Shown in pieces: positions 37,816 through 50,930 of a DNA stretch of 64,000 nucleotides. The notes under the pieces were generated by a model that was not told the origin of the DNA, did no database searches, and worked only from the letters and a program-made list of their open reading frames with translations. The position numbers and the translations under genes were made by a program. The DNA comes from Epiperipatus broadwayi. Taxonomy: Eukaryota > Onychophora > Udeonychophora > Euonychophora > Peripatidae. The stretch's first letter is position 1; each line of letters opens with the position of its first letter. The stretch covers positions 1 through 64,000 of the forward strand of contig JAQFVV010013350.1 of the NCBI GenBank assembly GCA_028023455.1, written 5' to 3'.

Positions 37816-39374
37816 AACATACTAACAAAATATTAGTTTTTTAAATATTTTATTATAAGTTATTTATAAAACTTCTTTTTAAATTGTTTTTTTTTCTATT
37901 AAATTGCATATTTTGTAAAATGCAACCATCATTTGTCCAAAGATAATTAAAGGGTTGGAAACATAATATTGTTTTAATATTGGGAAGGAATTTTTAATTA
38001 AAGTTTTATTGAAAATAAAATAGGAAATAAGATTAATAGATTTGGTTTTTGTTATAAATATTTTGTCAAATCAATTTCCAATCTGAAAATAGATTTGAAT
38101 ATATTTCTGGGACATTATCTTATGATTGCATCTCTCACAAAATGTAAGATTTTTTTAGGTCAGAAATTAGATTTTGGGCTAGAAATAAAAAATTAAAGGC
38201 ATTCCACAAATCTGAGCAGGGTATAAAATGGGCTGATTTTAATCACCAATATAGCTTCTATTGAGAGAATTGTGCAGTTAACAGAAAATATGCTGGTTTG
38301 AAGTTTAATGTGATGATTGAATAGAAAGCCCATCACCTTTCTGACCCATGAGGGTCATCATCTGCTGCCATATTATCCTGCTGTGAAGAATGAAGTAAAA
38401 TCCCAACCTTAGATCTTTGGAATGCTGATCAGAAACTTGCTGCCACCTAAGAACTCACATCGATCTCTACCTGCCATACACAAGCTGACTCTTTAAAATG
38501 AACTCTTAAGAAATTGTGCAAGGTAATTATCTTCATGCTGCCTAAAACTAAATCTATCGTAACTAATCTCATCAAACTTTCTTTTATGAGTGATTTAACT
38601 TTGTAGCTTTATACTATGTAAAAATGTAATTTGCTCTAAATAATTTCTATAAATCTAATTCTCTTTTATATGCTCTAACTTTTTTTAACTTTGGTGCAGT
38701 CAATTATTTATATGTAGTTATTACTTGATTTTATATGTATGCTTTTATCATTAATATGCCAATCTCAAGCAATCTGATGAGCTTAATTTCTCATTATCTT
38801 TCCTTTCCTCCTTTTAATTAAACCTCCATGAATTAAAGGTTATTAATGTCCTCTCAAATCATAATATATTATTAAGTAGTATACTTGCCAGATTGTTTTT
38901 TATGAGTCAACATTGTATTTTGTGTTTTTGTATCAAAATTATTTGTTCAACTCCAAATAGAATGAAATAATTCTACACAGGGTTAAACCATCACTCAAGC
39001 TAATTAACACTTTGAAATCTTTTAAAATGTTATTTATTTAAATTCTAAAAAAGTTGACCTATTAGTTGTTTTCTATACAACTCCTAATTTCTTTTATTTT
39101 TCATACTCTTAAAGTATCAAATATTTAAATATTCTAGTTATAATAAAATTCACAAAGTTGGGATTGAATTATTTTTAAATAGCAGAAAAACAAAGGGGTT
39201 AAATTTTAATGCTTTTTACTAAATAAAATGATGTATATATTATAATGATGTAGCATATTACTCATATAAATTATGGCATTCAAACAGAGGTCATTTATTA
39301 CTAAAGCAATACATCTTATTCATTGTCATTAATGACATTTATCTATACTGCATTACTGACATTCAGCTTATTAT

Positions 39375-39445
39375 TGTGAATATATATATATATATTACAT
39401 GCTTATAATTGTGAATATATATATATATATTACATGCTTCTAATC
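39375..39445. repeat. short tandem duplication containing (TA)n
   Basis: ATTGTGAA plus a TA run plus TTACATGCTT is present twice in a row. Confidence 0.9.
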
Positions 39446-39756
39446 TGGAGATTGTCACAAGATCGAACCCATAGATTTCTCCTTATGTCCTGTCCCATGG
39501 ATAGTTGTGCTTCCTAAGACTTTTTCTGTATAAAAAGGCCTCTGGCATTGGTGGTTCCAGTAAAGCCTGAGCCATGCCAATCTTATCCACTTTTCTCTAA
39601 GCACTGCCATAAGAAAGAAGTCTTAGACTTTGTTTTAGTCCAGAAGCATGACTTTTCCCTTTATTTCTTCACCATAATGCACCAATTCTTCAGTTATTAT
39701 TTCTTTTGCTTCATGACCCAGTTTTGATGGTATAATATTAAAATTGCACTCTGCTC

Positions 39757-39836
39757 ATATATATATATATATAAATTCTGAACACTACTATCTATCATAT
39801 ATATATATATATAAATTCTGAACACTACTATCTATA
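39757..39836. repeat. short tandem duplication containing (TA)n
   Basis: A TA run plus AAATTCTGAACACTACTATC is present twice in a row, apparently identical. Confidence 0.92.
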
Positions 39837-41039
39837 TTAATTAATAATATTATTTTAGTTTTATTATACATTCCCACCGTTGTAGTTTATTACTTCTGTA
39901 TTTAAGAGTATATGCCTTGGGGAAAATTAAGTGTTCTGTCCCTTAAATATTAATTAAGAGAATTTTCTGTAAATATTTTACCATAGAATCAAATACAATT
40001 TTCAAATGTATTTTATTTATTTTTATGACCTCAATGGTGTGAAAATAGTTTTTCTTATACATATAATAAATCTCATAATGCTCTCTGAAATAATATATTA
40101 GTCACCATGTTTCAGAACAGTAATCCAAAGCGCTAACAGCAATATTATGTAATATTTTAATAAATGATTGGCATCTTAATACTGTACCCACCAAAGATGT
40201 GTGTTAATGTATATATACTATTTAGTTAATAAAAGAGCATATGAGAACCCTTAGCATGGATTTCCTATGTAATTATCTATCATTGTAGACAACTTGCTCA
40301 TTCATGCACACATAAATGTATATAAATAATTTGTCATTTTATTAAACTATTTTATTATCTAAACTTATTTGAGTCATTCAAACTTCTTTTTTTTCCACTT
40401 CCACATGTACAACCATCCATGCGCCTATTTAATTATGTCCTAATATAGTAAATAAGTCCCATTGTCTTCTCTGCTCTGCCAGTGGGCCAGATTTTAAAAT
40501 AAATACTTGTGTGCCATCATTATATGTTATTTATTAGGTGTTTGATCTGGGGCTTAAAAAGTGGGTTCAAATCCAGGTTTGTCCCTGACCTACATCTCAG
40601 GCTTCACCAGGATTGAAGTACATTTTGATGAGTTGCAGCTCATGTTTGATGGATCAAGATGTTTTGACTGGTACACTACTGAGATACTAAAAATACCAAA
40701 TTGTATCAGCAAATATGATGGTACATGTAAATTTTCTTCTATTTGGAAAAATAAAATAAAAAACACATTTCCCTGAATTTTTATTTATTTATTATTTTTC
40801 AATTTCATACACCTATTTGTCAGCTATTTGATTTCCAGTGCCTTTACAACTATTTTTATTAACACTGGTCATGGCACTATAGTTTTCATTTCCCAGTTGA
40901 GGTCTTATGTGATGAACTTGAAACATTGGAATTTATAAACTAAAATCGTGCATGGATGAATCTGCAAAACATGTCATATATTGAACCAGGTCATTTTAAA
41001 AGGAGGTGTTTAATTGAATTTAAACTGTATTTAACATAA

Positions 41040-41500
41040 TTGTAAAGTTTATATTTTTAATGTTACATGAACAGACTGGCCCTTCAAGCAAAGGGGAGAA
41101 TACCATCAATGGCAGAGCTGTCAATGATACCCACAGTCAGACTGATCTATACAGATCATAACACAATCACATTTCCAGCCCATGACCCACCTTGACTATG
41201 AGATTCAAACCTCTGCCATCAAAAGCATTTTATTTGTTTAGAGGTAAATCTCAGGTGCCAGCTAATCATAATTTATAATTAGCATGCCTGGATGACAGGC
41301 CCACAATCCAGTGTTTAAAATATCCCATAACTAGCTCATACTTTGTCTCAGGGTCCAGCATATTTACTTAACACATAAAATAACTCTACACCAATGTCCT
41401 GCTGATACAGTGACAAAAGAGAAAGAGATAAAATAGACAAAGTAACAATTAAGGCAAATATTAATATTCAATGATTTACCACACATATTTAATATAATAC
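41040..41500 (+). repeat. third, diverged copy of the inverted-repeat arm
   Basis: Aligns with about 36100-36520: GTTACATGAAC, CAAGCAAA, GATTCAAACC, TTTATTTGTTT, ACAATCCAGTG, CCCATAACTAGC, and a closing TTTAATATAATAC. It lies at the right of direct-repeat copy 2 just as the right arm lies beyond copy 1. The larger duplicated unit is therefore about 4.6 kb and includes the arm. Confidence 0.65.
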
Positions 41501-41539
41501 AAAATAATACAATAAATTTTACATAAGAAAATAAATTAC

Positions 41540-43990
41540 TTTAGGCTATAGTAATAACAGTCCATTAATTAAAGTTCATTTAATTCTATGATTAATTTCC
41601 TCCATTATGTTTCAATCTGTATTAATAATCTGACCAAGGTATTTGTAACTGTTAACTTCTTCTTATTCATCATAATCAATCTTTATTTTCATATTTTGAG
41701 CAAGGATTAAACATTACTTTAGTCTTTTTAACATTTATCTTTAGTCCTACTTTCCTACTTTCATCTGATAACTCCTGCAACATTTCCTGCAGCTCTGAAG
41801 CATTATTTGCAAAAACAACTATATCATCTGTGAAATCTAAATGACTTAAATAATCACCATTTACTTTCACTTCTTTAGTTTCCCATTTTAAACCACAAAA
41901 TACTTCTTGCAGCATTGCTGTAAAAAGTTTTGGAGATATGGAGTCACCTTGTCTTACAACTTTCTCAATGTTGACTTTCCCAGTATCATTATGTAATCTA
42001 ATGGTTGCTGTTGCATTTTTATAAATATTCTTTGAAATATGACAATATCCTGGATCTATACCTTGATGATCCAATGCTTTAATCACTGAAGAAATATTTA
42101 TAGAATCAAATGCCTTTTCATAATCTACAAATCCAAAACATAATGACATCTCATATTCATTTGTCCTTTCTATAACTTCTTTCAGTACCTGAATATGATC
42201 TACTGTACTAAAATCACTTTTAAATCCAGCTTGTTCTCTTGGTTGGTGAAAATCCAATGTTCTCTGTAGACGAGTTGTAATTACCTTGGTAAAAATTTTA
42301 TATAAAACTGATAAAAGGCTGATAGGTCTGTAATTTCTAATATCTTCTTTATCACCTTTTTTAAATATTAATATTATTACTGCATTCTTCCAATCATCTG
42401 GTACATCTTTATCATTTAGACATTTGGTATATAACTTTGCTAAAAAAAATTATGTTTCTTCACCTGCTTCTTTTAATATTTCAATTATAATTCCATCATT
42501 GCCTGGAGCATTTCCTTTCTTCATACATTTAATAGCATTTCTCATTTCTTCATTTAAAATTCTGGGCAATTCGGAAGATGTAATAGATATAGGAGGTACT
42601 TGTTCTTTATTACTATATAATTCTTGATAAAAAATTTCTACCAATTTCATGATGTCATCTCTCTTTTTAGTAATAATTCCATCTTTTTTTCTTATTGCAG
42701 ATATAAATTTCCTACCAATACCAAAATGTTGTTTTACATTCTTAAGACTTTTATTTTCTTCTACAGCTTTTCTCGCTAGTTCACATTTATACTTTCTTAT
42801 ATCATTTTCAACTCTTTTCCACACCACTTTACAAAATTCGAGATATACAATTCTTTTTAATGCATCATTTTTGTATATCTTCATATTTCTTCTTTTCTTT
42901 GTAAATTCTCTAGTATCAGTAGAAATTTTATTGGTCAATTGCTTCTTTTTTCTACCAGCTATCTTTGTTGCAGTTTTTAAAAGTGTATCAGTTATTTTCA
43001 TATTAATTTCATTCAACTCTGAATCATTTTCAAAATCTACTAATACTTGAAACTGATTTGTAAGTTCTAATTTAAATTCATTAGAATGTTTCTGAAAATT
43101 AGGAATATCAACTGTAAATATTGTTTTTCTTAACAATTTTTGTCTTTCTAGTTTTACATTAACACGTATCTTGCACCTTACTAATCGATGATCACTTCCT
43201 GTGTTAAATCTATTAAGAACATTACAATCTTGAAATATGTATTTCCTGTTAGTCCAAATATAATCCAATTCTGCTGTACCTTCATTTGGATGCTTCCATG
43301 TCCATTTTCTTTTAACATTTTTCTCAAAAAAAGAATTCATAATATAAAGTTTTTCTTTTTCTGGAAACTCCACAAGTCTATGTCCTCTCTCATTTCTATT
43401 ACCATAACCAAAATTACCTACAGCACTTTCATCTCTCATTTGTTTACCAATTCTAGAATTAAAGTCTCCCATAACAATTTTAAAATGTTGTTTACTCTGA
43501 TCAAATGTCTTTTGTGCATCCATATAAAAATCTTCTACTACTTCATCACTATGAGAACTTGTTGGGGCATAAACCTGAATTATCTGCATTTGGTATCTGC
43601 TATTAAGTTGTATAACTAATCTTGCCACTCTGTCTGATAACACCATCAATCTCCACAATATTGTTCTTCCACTTTTTATTTATAATGAATCCTACTCCAC
43701 TTGTATTTCCAATATTTGTGCCTTTATAATAAAATATATGTCCACTTTTTAAATCAATTGTCTCTTCACCTTTTCTTCTAACTTCACAAAGTCCAATAAT
43801 ATCCCATTTAATATAAGACAGTTCTTCTTCTAATTCTTACAATCTTCCTTCACTTGAAAGTGATCTGCAGTTATAAGTACCTAAATAAAAAGTTGTTATC
43901 AAATGGCAGCCTGGGTCCACAATCAGGGGATTCTTAGCACCCTCTGCCTTCGGCCTCCAACCGCTGCCTTGGTTGGTGACTTTACAGCCG
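41540..43990 (-). mobile_element. RTE-clade non-LTR retrotransposon, decayed, near full length
   Basis: Minus-strand element. A GC-richer 5' leader (43890-43990) is followed by the endonuclease and reverse-transcriptase domains. It ends near the YKYLGQI block and is truncated before the usual C-terminal region and 3' tail, where arm-like repeat sequence begins. Inactivated by at least two stops and two frameshifts. Confidence 0.85.
41676..43890 (-). pseudogene. RTE ORF: AP-type endonuclease + reverse transcriptase (broken)
   Basis: The reading starts near 43885 (TYNCRSLSSEGRL, then a stop, then ELEEELSYIKWDIIGLCEVRR). A frameshift near 43640 moves into the frame of 43658-42450: LSDRVARL, IIQVYAPTSSHSDE, VMGDFNSRIG, RKWTWKHP and SDHRLV, the endonuclease motifs with the catalytic SDH. 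After a linker comes GNAPGNDGI, and an in-frame TAA at 42450-42452. The same frame then resumes with VPDDWKNAVI and NYRPISLLSVLYKIFTKV, RT motifs FVDYEKAFDS and RQGDSISPKLF, and the active-site segment LDFTDDIVVFA, where the usual Ala is Thr. A second frameshift near 41690 precedes YKYLGQI. In such elements the endonuclease nicks the target and RT copies RNA in place. This copy cannot make the intact protein. Confidence 0.88.
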
Positions 43991-44005
43991 CCTAGTAATA
44001 ATGGC

Positions 44006-44027
44006 CATTATATATATATATATATAT
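44006..44027. repeat. (TA)n
   Basis: TA run separating the RTE leader from the TGTAACG start of the next candidate element. Confidence 0.9.
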
Positions 44028-45368
44028 TGTAACGATATATAAATATGTCGTTACATTAATTTAAAATAAAAACTTAAAGTTCGCAAATAAAAGGAAAAAA
44101 CTAAACGCTAAAATTAAAATGTTTGTTAAACATATATATATATTCGCACAGATGCTAAACTTTAAAAATATTTTTTTCATAAACAAAAAAAAAAGTATTT
44201 GAACGTATTTTTTTTAAATAAAAATATACAAGATTGAAATATAAAAATATTTTAATAAAAAAATAATGTAAGTTAAAATAAAAACAGGTATTAATTAATT
44301 CCTGTAATCTGTAAATGGAAATGATTGTTTATTAATTATCTAAAAGCTGTGTAATTAAAAAGTCAGATGAAAAGTTAGATAAGAGAAGAAAGAGATTTTA
44401 GCTTGACCAATGGAAGCAAATAAAGGCCCGGACCATAACGAAAAAACAGAACAGTGACGTTTTTGTTCATGGAATCCATAGGAGGACTATAAAAAGAAAA
44501 AATATTGAGTTCCAGTCAGTTTTCCAACTTGATTTTGGTGAGTCGAGCGACAAGACACACTTGTCGTATTCACTCATTTATTTTAAAAATGCAAAGACTG
44601 TGATACCAGAACAGAACCAGCTAATGCTACCTCCAAAATATCAGACCGGTCTTCCAGGAAAGTCTCTGTGGGAATTGCCAATGGGAACATGGACTCTTCT
44701 ACCATAAGCTATATGAAATGAACAATTATTGAAATCAATTAAGAACTTTCATCAAGTTTTACAAATTAATAAACAAGCCAACTTAAATGTTAAAATGGAC
44801 TCTTATCTGACTTTTGTAAGTTTTTAAATCAAATTAATAATGTTTAACTTTATATGTTTTCCGATTGATAAAAATCATTTCCATTTTTTTTCTTTCTTAT
44901 TTTATAAATTGTTTAAATTTTAAATGATGAAATTTAGGTTGGGTATAGACGTTGCATAGATTCGTTAGCGGTTGATAATGTTGTGGTTGTCACATTCGAT
45001 TAGAATATATGGGTCAACGATATCACTGCAAGCATCTTACGATGAAAGCTAATGGGATTTGTATATTCCCTATGCAAGTGATGTTTATCGATGACTTTGT
45101 ATTTTGATCGGTTGTGTTTAATTTGGAATGTTTTTGACCGTGGAATCTGTGCAGCTGATCTGTACTCAACATTTTAAAACAAATTTTATAAAATGCATTT
45201 GTGCGAACGTATTTAAATGTTAAATTTAAGTCGGGCGTGAATGGCTATATAGATTTGTAAAGTTATATTAGGGGAAGGTAATCTTAGGTTATTTGTGTCA
45301 TTGTTGAATTGGGTCAATGGATTGGATATATTTGTGTAATTAGTAGATGTAGTATAAGTTTCGCTACA
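44028..45368 (+). repeat. candidate solo LTR or LTR-like element
   Basis: Starts TGTAACGATATATAAA (with an 8-bp hairpin TGTAACGA/TCGTTACA) and could end at GTTTCGCTACA, giving short inverted termini TGTA...TACA. An internal promoter-like stretch holds CAGTGACGTTTT (44453) and ACTATAAAAAG (44489), followed by an initiator-like GAGTTCCAGTCAG. There is no clear target duplication (flanks TATAT and TGCAG), so the end is uncertain. Confidence 0.45.
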
Positions 45369-46229
45369 TGCAGAATCGCTGAATACACCGCACCAACCCT
45401 TTGCCTATGGATGGGATTGTAAGTCGGCAAAAAGGATCGCAGTCCCTTCCTATGGAGTTTTTATTTTATTGTTCTTCTTGCTATACAGACGTCATATTCC
45501 TGTATTGGACAAGAGTCAATGTTTTCTCTAACTATCCTGTCCAGATGTCAATTCCTGACAGTATAGTATATTTGTGCTGTTGTATTTTCATGCTACATTG
45601 AATACATAAATGTATCAGATGGATTGATGCCAGTTTGACTGCGAATTTTAGCCTAAGGTTAAATAGGGATAGAATGTTTTATTTTCAAATGCAAATCTAT
45701 GTAGTCTATTCATACTTGACCATCTAAATAAAATATTAAACTCATTGAAATTTATGTAAATGTACAATTAAAGAGTAATATAAAAATCTAAAAAATGTTA
45801 AACCTATTCCTCGAATTTAGAATGATTTTATATGTGCGTAAATAAATATTTTTATGTGTTAATTTCTGGCAGTGGCTTTTATTCTTTTATATTTAAGATA
45901 TAAAATTTATATTTTATTATCTCTGCTACTCCACTGAGCTAGTGACTTGGGCTAACGATCGGAATATTTAAATAAAGTGGAATCTTAACAGCGCGTATCT
46001 GCCTACTTTATAAATTTTTCTAGGCTCAAATGCCTAGATGGCGCCCTGGTAGTTGCAGATATCGTTTTTGCAGTTAGATTCGATCTTCACTTGCATTTCG
46101 ATCGTTATAATATATATATATATATAAACGCTAGAAAAAAGTTTGTTTGCTTTTCTTAATAGATGAAATAAATCAATCACTATTATTGGAATTATAGCTA
46201 TTAAGATGAACAAAAATCAAATTAATATA
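45369..46229. other. no gene supported
   Basis: Contains a short ORF (45401-45601) without recognisable features, and a GC-richer phrase, GCCTAGATGGCGCCCTGG, near 46030. Confidence 0.4.
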
Positions 46230-46320
46230 GTCAAGCATTGGTGGCCTAATGGTAAGCATAGCTGTCTTTCAAGCAGCAGGCCCTGGTTTGCTTCCCAGTC
46301 AACACATTTGACACACGAAA
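46230..46320 (+). repeat. tRNA-derived SINE-like copy
   Basis: GTCAAGCATTGGTGGCC, an A-box-like TGGCCTAATGGTAAGC, a B-box-like GGTTTGCTTCCCAGT and an ending ACACATTTGACAC. The 51527 copy shares the start, the B box and the end. The acceptor stem cannot pair, so it is not a functional tRNA gene. Confidence 0.6.
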
Positions 46321-46330
46321 GGAAATATAA

Positions 46331-48640
46331 AATTAAAATATCTATTATAATACCATGTAGAGTAGTAGTATATATAAACTTTATTCATTAATGCATACCC
46401 AAAATTCATGCATCTCATTTTTTTTTTTTTTAAAGTACAGTTGATTTTCATTACAGCTATGAAGACAGAAATCACACACATACATAAATTTGATATTAGT
46501 GAAAATAGATCAAATAAAAGATGTTAGACTCACTACAATAAAAAAGAACAACTAAAATATTTATTCAATAATTATATTATGAGAATTATATAATCAATAT
46601 TAAATTCAGTTCGAATAATAAAATTTAACATAGTCTTTAAATGTGTAAATATGTGTGCGTGAAAGCTTTGTGTTAAAAATTTAGTCAATTCAAATAGTTA
46701 TAAATGCAAAATAATTAAACAATATTGTTTTATTCTAAGAGATTATTTATATGATAATAATTAAAAGAATTTAGAATTTTAAAATTTCATAAAATAATTA
46801 TTATTATTTAATATTCTAAGATTATAAATTATTTATTTGCTAAATAAGTGATTGTGTATTTTATTGAGGATGAATAGTGTACAATAGAGTATAATATTAA
46901 ACTTGCAATATTTTAATTTTCATTTGGTGGCTTTGTGACTCTCCAGATGTTCAGAATCACCTGCATTCAAAGGTTTCCATAGCAATGAAAATGATTTTCC
47001 CAGGACAAACTTAAAGAACAATGTATTGTGGATTTTTGATTATAACATAGACCATATGACTACAAGTTATAAATGTAAATCCCTTGTTAAAATTTTAGTA
47101 GCCTTTGCTAAACTACAGTACACAAAGAATACTGCCATTTAAATCTAAAATAGTCATCCTGTTAATCTGCTTTATCATGGAAGAGTCGAGAAATCTCTAA
47201 GGCATTTTTCCTACCTGGCAATGTGTTTTTTCATTGCCTTAATTAGATAAATTATGACAGTAATAATAATTATCACAACATATTATTCAAAACAAAACAA
47301 AATTTGAATATTTTTAAGTCAATAATGGAATTTTTAAATTGCTTATGGGATGCTACTAAACATAATTATATTTCAGTAATCATGTGTGTCTTTTTAAAAA
47401 CCATAATAACTTGTTATATATAATATTGACTACATGAATTGTTACAAATTTTTATTGGTTTATGGATTAATCTGCTGTATTTGTGCTTATATGTAAAAAT
47501 GTTTAATATTGCAATGAAAATTAGTTAAACTGATTTGAGTAATTTATATTAAGGCTTATGTAATGAATTTGCATAATGAGTATGTGCTTAATGAATTATT
47601 AATTACAACTTTAAATTGTCTTAAATTGATTTGGACTTCTTATTCTTTGCTTTGTCTTATTCTTTACTAAAAGAGACCAGAACTATAGCTGAATAAATTC
47701 AACTTGCTTGAGCTATGAATTATCCAATTCATGCATATATGCATGAGATAAGAACTACAAGGATATACTCAGATATTGCTTCCTAAAGCATTAAATTATC
47801 AAATTAATAGAATAATAAAGTTCTAGAACCAGCTTCCAGATAATTGGATTTAAATTATTAGCATTATATCTTGAAAAGTATGCCAGAGACGTCATCATAA
47901 GTTTATACATAAAGTTGCTACGTAGTTGAATTACCATAATAACTTAAACTGAAATAGCAATAGGTGTGACTTTTCAAAATATTTGGAAATCATATGCTTG
48001 AGATTTACTATAAATTTAAATCCCGGAATGGATTACTCTATAATGTGGTTTAATATTAAATGCGTATTATTATAAATATTTATTACTATTAAAAAACTAC
48101 AACTTTACTTGGATACAATCCAAAATGCTTAAATGCACCTTAAGAAATGTTCTTTAAGCTGCAAATGGAAATGTGGATTAGTAGTGAAGGAGATTATATA
48201 ATGGATTTTATTCTTGATTTGTTTTAAATATATATTTTATAATTATTGTTTATAAATATAATCTGAATATTTTTAATAAAATGCGGGGATGACGAAGGTA
48301 CAGATAATTATGAAACTTATTAATAAAGTTGAATATAAGTATAATATTTGTTATCATATTTTGCATTGAAGATATCTCACCAACACTTTAATATTTAATT
48401 TACTATATGTTTTATGGGTCTTTTATTTTAGCCTCATGCTGTTTGATGACTAAATAACTAAGAGAATGTTTTACCGTTTATTTGTGTATAGGAAAAAGTG
48501 TATGCGATTTAATAAATGCTATATTGGGCAGTAAAGTACTCTCGGGGCAATGCTGAGTTGAAGTACTACATTTTAAAAAAAACAGTATAATTTAAAAAAT
48601 ATAGCAAGTCATGCCAAGCAAACATATAATTGTCAAACTT
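46331..48640. other. AT-rich region, nothing recognised
   Basis: No convincing ORF, element or RNA gene. Stretches at 46930-47230 are less AT-rich but unassigned. Confidence 0.5.
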
Positions 48641-48649
48641 TATAAAATC

Positions 48650-50460
48650 GTACATGGTATAAATTAATACTATTATTCTCTTATTATCCATAAACTATTA
48701 TCATCTGAACATTTACATTTTGCTTTTGCATCTCTCATATAATAACTTAATGACCCCATTTCTCCTTCAATTGCCTCCTTCATCAGTTGCTTTGTTTTTT
48801 TCACTTTATTTATCATTTTTTCTCCCATTCATCCAAGCAATTTCTCTGATTATTTAAGATAATTCCTAAATAGTTATGCTTATTCATCACACCTATTATA
48901 TCCCCCAATAAAAATTTTGTCTCTTCCCTTTTGTCAGTATTAATCATCATTACTATTGATTTTTCTCTCACTAAATTTAATTCCCAGCCCTTTACCCAAC
49001 CGTGTATCTGTTTTCAGTATAACTTTCATATCTTCCCTATTTTCTCTCCACAAAAAGATATCATCAACAATTAAAAGACCTGATATTGTATATACTCTTT
49101 TGCATTTTAATAATGTTTTTCTATTGCTCTCTCCATTTTTTTTCAGTATGACAAAAACCAAAATAGGTGGCATAGAGCACCATTGCCTTAATCACACCCC
49201 ATTTTTCACTTTAACTGATTCTATATTATCTAATTGATATATATAATATTTATTTTCATAAAATCTCTTAATAATATCCACTAAAGCTCCATTCATTCCC
49301 AAATTTACTAAATTTACCCATAATCTATTTCTATTTACTATATCATAAGCCTTCTCTATATCTATAAAGACTATAAATAACTCCCTACCTATATTCCTAC
49401 TCACATCTTTAAGTTGTGTGACTACAAAAACTATTTCCTATATCCTTATCCGATTGAAAACCTTCTTGCATTTCTTCCACTGTATTATTTTCTGCCATCT
49501 ACTCAACAACCCTTCCAGCATCATGTATGCAAAAACATTATATAATAGTGACATTATCACTGTCAGTCTATACTTGTTTAATTTTCTATGATCCTTACTA
49601 TTTCCTTTAAATAATAGCCTTTCTTTTATATTATTCCAGATATCTGAAAATTATTATTATATGCTATTTTATTAAAACAATGTAATAGATTCAATTTTGC
49701 CCTATTTTCTAAATTCATCACCATCTCTGCTACCCATTCGTCTAAACCTCTTGCCTTTCACTTTTCTGTTTCTTTGCTGCCTCATTCAATTCATTTTCTA
49801 TAAAGCTAATATTTTCATTACTGTATACTATTTATATTTATTATCACTCTGTCCTTCACATCTAACATTTTTTTCCATATATCCATTGCATACTTATTTG
49901 AGATTGACTTTATTCCCTCATTAAGTACTAATACTATTTTTCTCTTCCCTATATTTTTCTTTTAATATATTTCCAATATATTTTACTCCCATCTCTTCCA
50001 CTTTTATTAATATTCTCCAATAATTTACTATTTACTTTTTCATTCCCTAATTATCTATTTTAGCCCACTTTTTCCCTCTCTTTTACACTTTTACTAAGTC
50101 TCACTTTTATATTCCTTTTATTTTTTTTGAATATTCTCACACAAAACCCTATTTGCCACTTTTTCTACTTCACCACACAAGTTCTTACATTCTACAACAA
50201 CAAACTCTTCCATGATTTATTCTATTCTTATTTTATATTCTTTTAACTTATTCTTATCATTCATTCTCCATTTACATCTTTCACTATTCTTTCTGCTGTT
50301 ATTACTATTTTTCATCACATTACTTACCATTTTTATTATAAAAAAAATCATGATCACTATTACATACTCTCTCTTTATTAGCAAACATTTTAATTTTCCA
50401 TATTTTTTCCATTCCCTTTTCCCCCTATGGATATTATTTACATTACAATAAATATAATTA
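48650..50460 (-). pseudogene. second LINE family, reverse-transcriptase region (decayed)
   Basis: On the minus strand a non-RTE-type RT is visible in pieces. An EEMQEGFQSDKD-like block (frameshifted, about 49490-49440) is followed by LFIVFIDIEKAYDIVNRNRLW (49380-49310), the motif-A Asp and flanks. Next come NGV and, after a frame break, PPILVFVIL, then ISGLLIVDDIFLWRENRED (motif C VDD, about 49085-49030) and GLGIKFSERK. A thumb-like remnant continues to about 48720 (a YLG-type turn, then KQLMKEAIEGEMGSLSYYMRDAK). At least three frame breaks are present. N-terminal sequence beyond 49500 is T-rich on the plus strand and too decayed to place. Confidence 0.7.
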
Positions 50461-50689
50461 AGAAAATATATACATTAAATATAATTTATTTTAAGTATAA
50501 TTTAAAATGGGCATTATTAGATTATTGAAACTTAAAAATTATAATCTTAAAAAGAAAAGAAAAGATTATCATTGTGTTGTAGTTGTTTTTATAAGATTAT
50601 TTGCGAGTATATATTATGGTGGGGGGGGGGACTTTAATAAGTTTAATCATTTTATGTACATGTATGTATTTAATTAATTATATTTAATG

Positions 50690-50930
50690 TATGTAATTTA
50701 ATAATTATATTTATTGTAATGTAAATAATGCCCATTGGAAAAGTTACTGTGTAGGGTAATTGGTAATTAGTAAAGGGATGGAGCAGAATATGGGAACACT
50801 TAGAGTGGGAAATGGAAAATTAAGTGGCTAATATGTTTATCTGGGCTTAATTGTTCAGATATTATTGACTTCGTTTAAGGAGAAGCCACAGTACATTACA
50901 TCACATCACATCACATCACCGTGTGATTGT
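50690..50930 (+). pseudogene. LINE 3' end with (ACATC)n tail, opposite orientation
   Basis: Homologous to the inverse of 20-250: GGAGCAGAATATGGGAACA, GGCTAATATGTTTATCTGGG, CGTTTAAGGAGAAGC, then a tail of CATCA repeats at 50893-50922. It therefore carries a LINE 3' end on the plus strand, next to an RT region on the minus strand. Confidence 0.7.

Larger units (their letters stand above)
37820..40675 (+). repeat. ~2.9-kb direct-repeat unit, copy 2
   Basis: Collinear with 32110-35034 (see there). It carries two local duplications that are absent from copy 1 and each include a TA run: ~43 bp at about 39375-39445 and ~42 bp at about 39757-39836. The B-box-like phrase here is GGGTTCAAATCCAGG at about 40563. 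Confidence 0.82.

Noticed and set aside
42649-43619. Plus-strand ORFs of 133 and 143 codons
   Set aside because: They are antisense shadows of the RTE endonuclease/RT coding sequence, Phe/Leu/Ile-rich with no features of their own.
50881-50925. CRISPR-like or satellite array of CATCA units
   Set aside because: It is a 5-bp simple repeat and coincides with a LINE 3' end that recurs at 21-45, so it is the element's tail.
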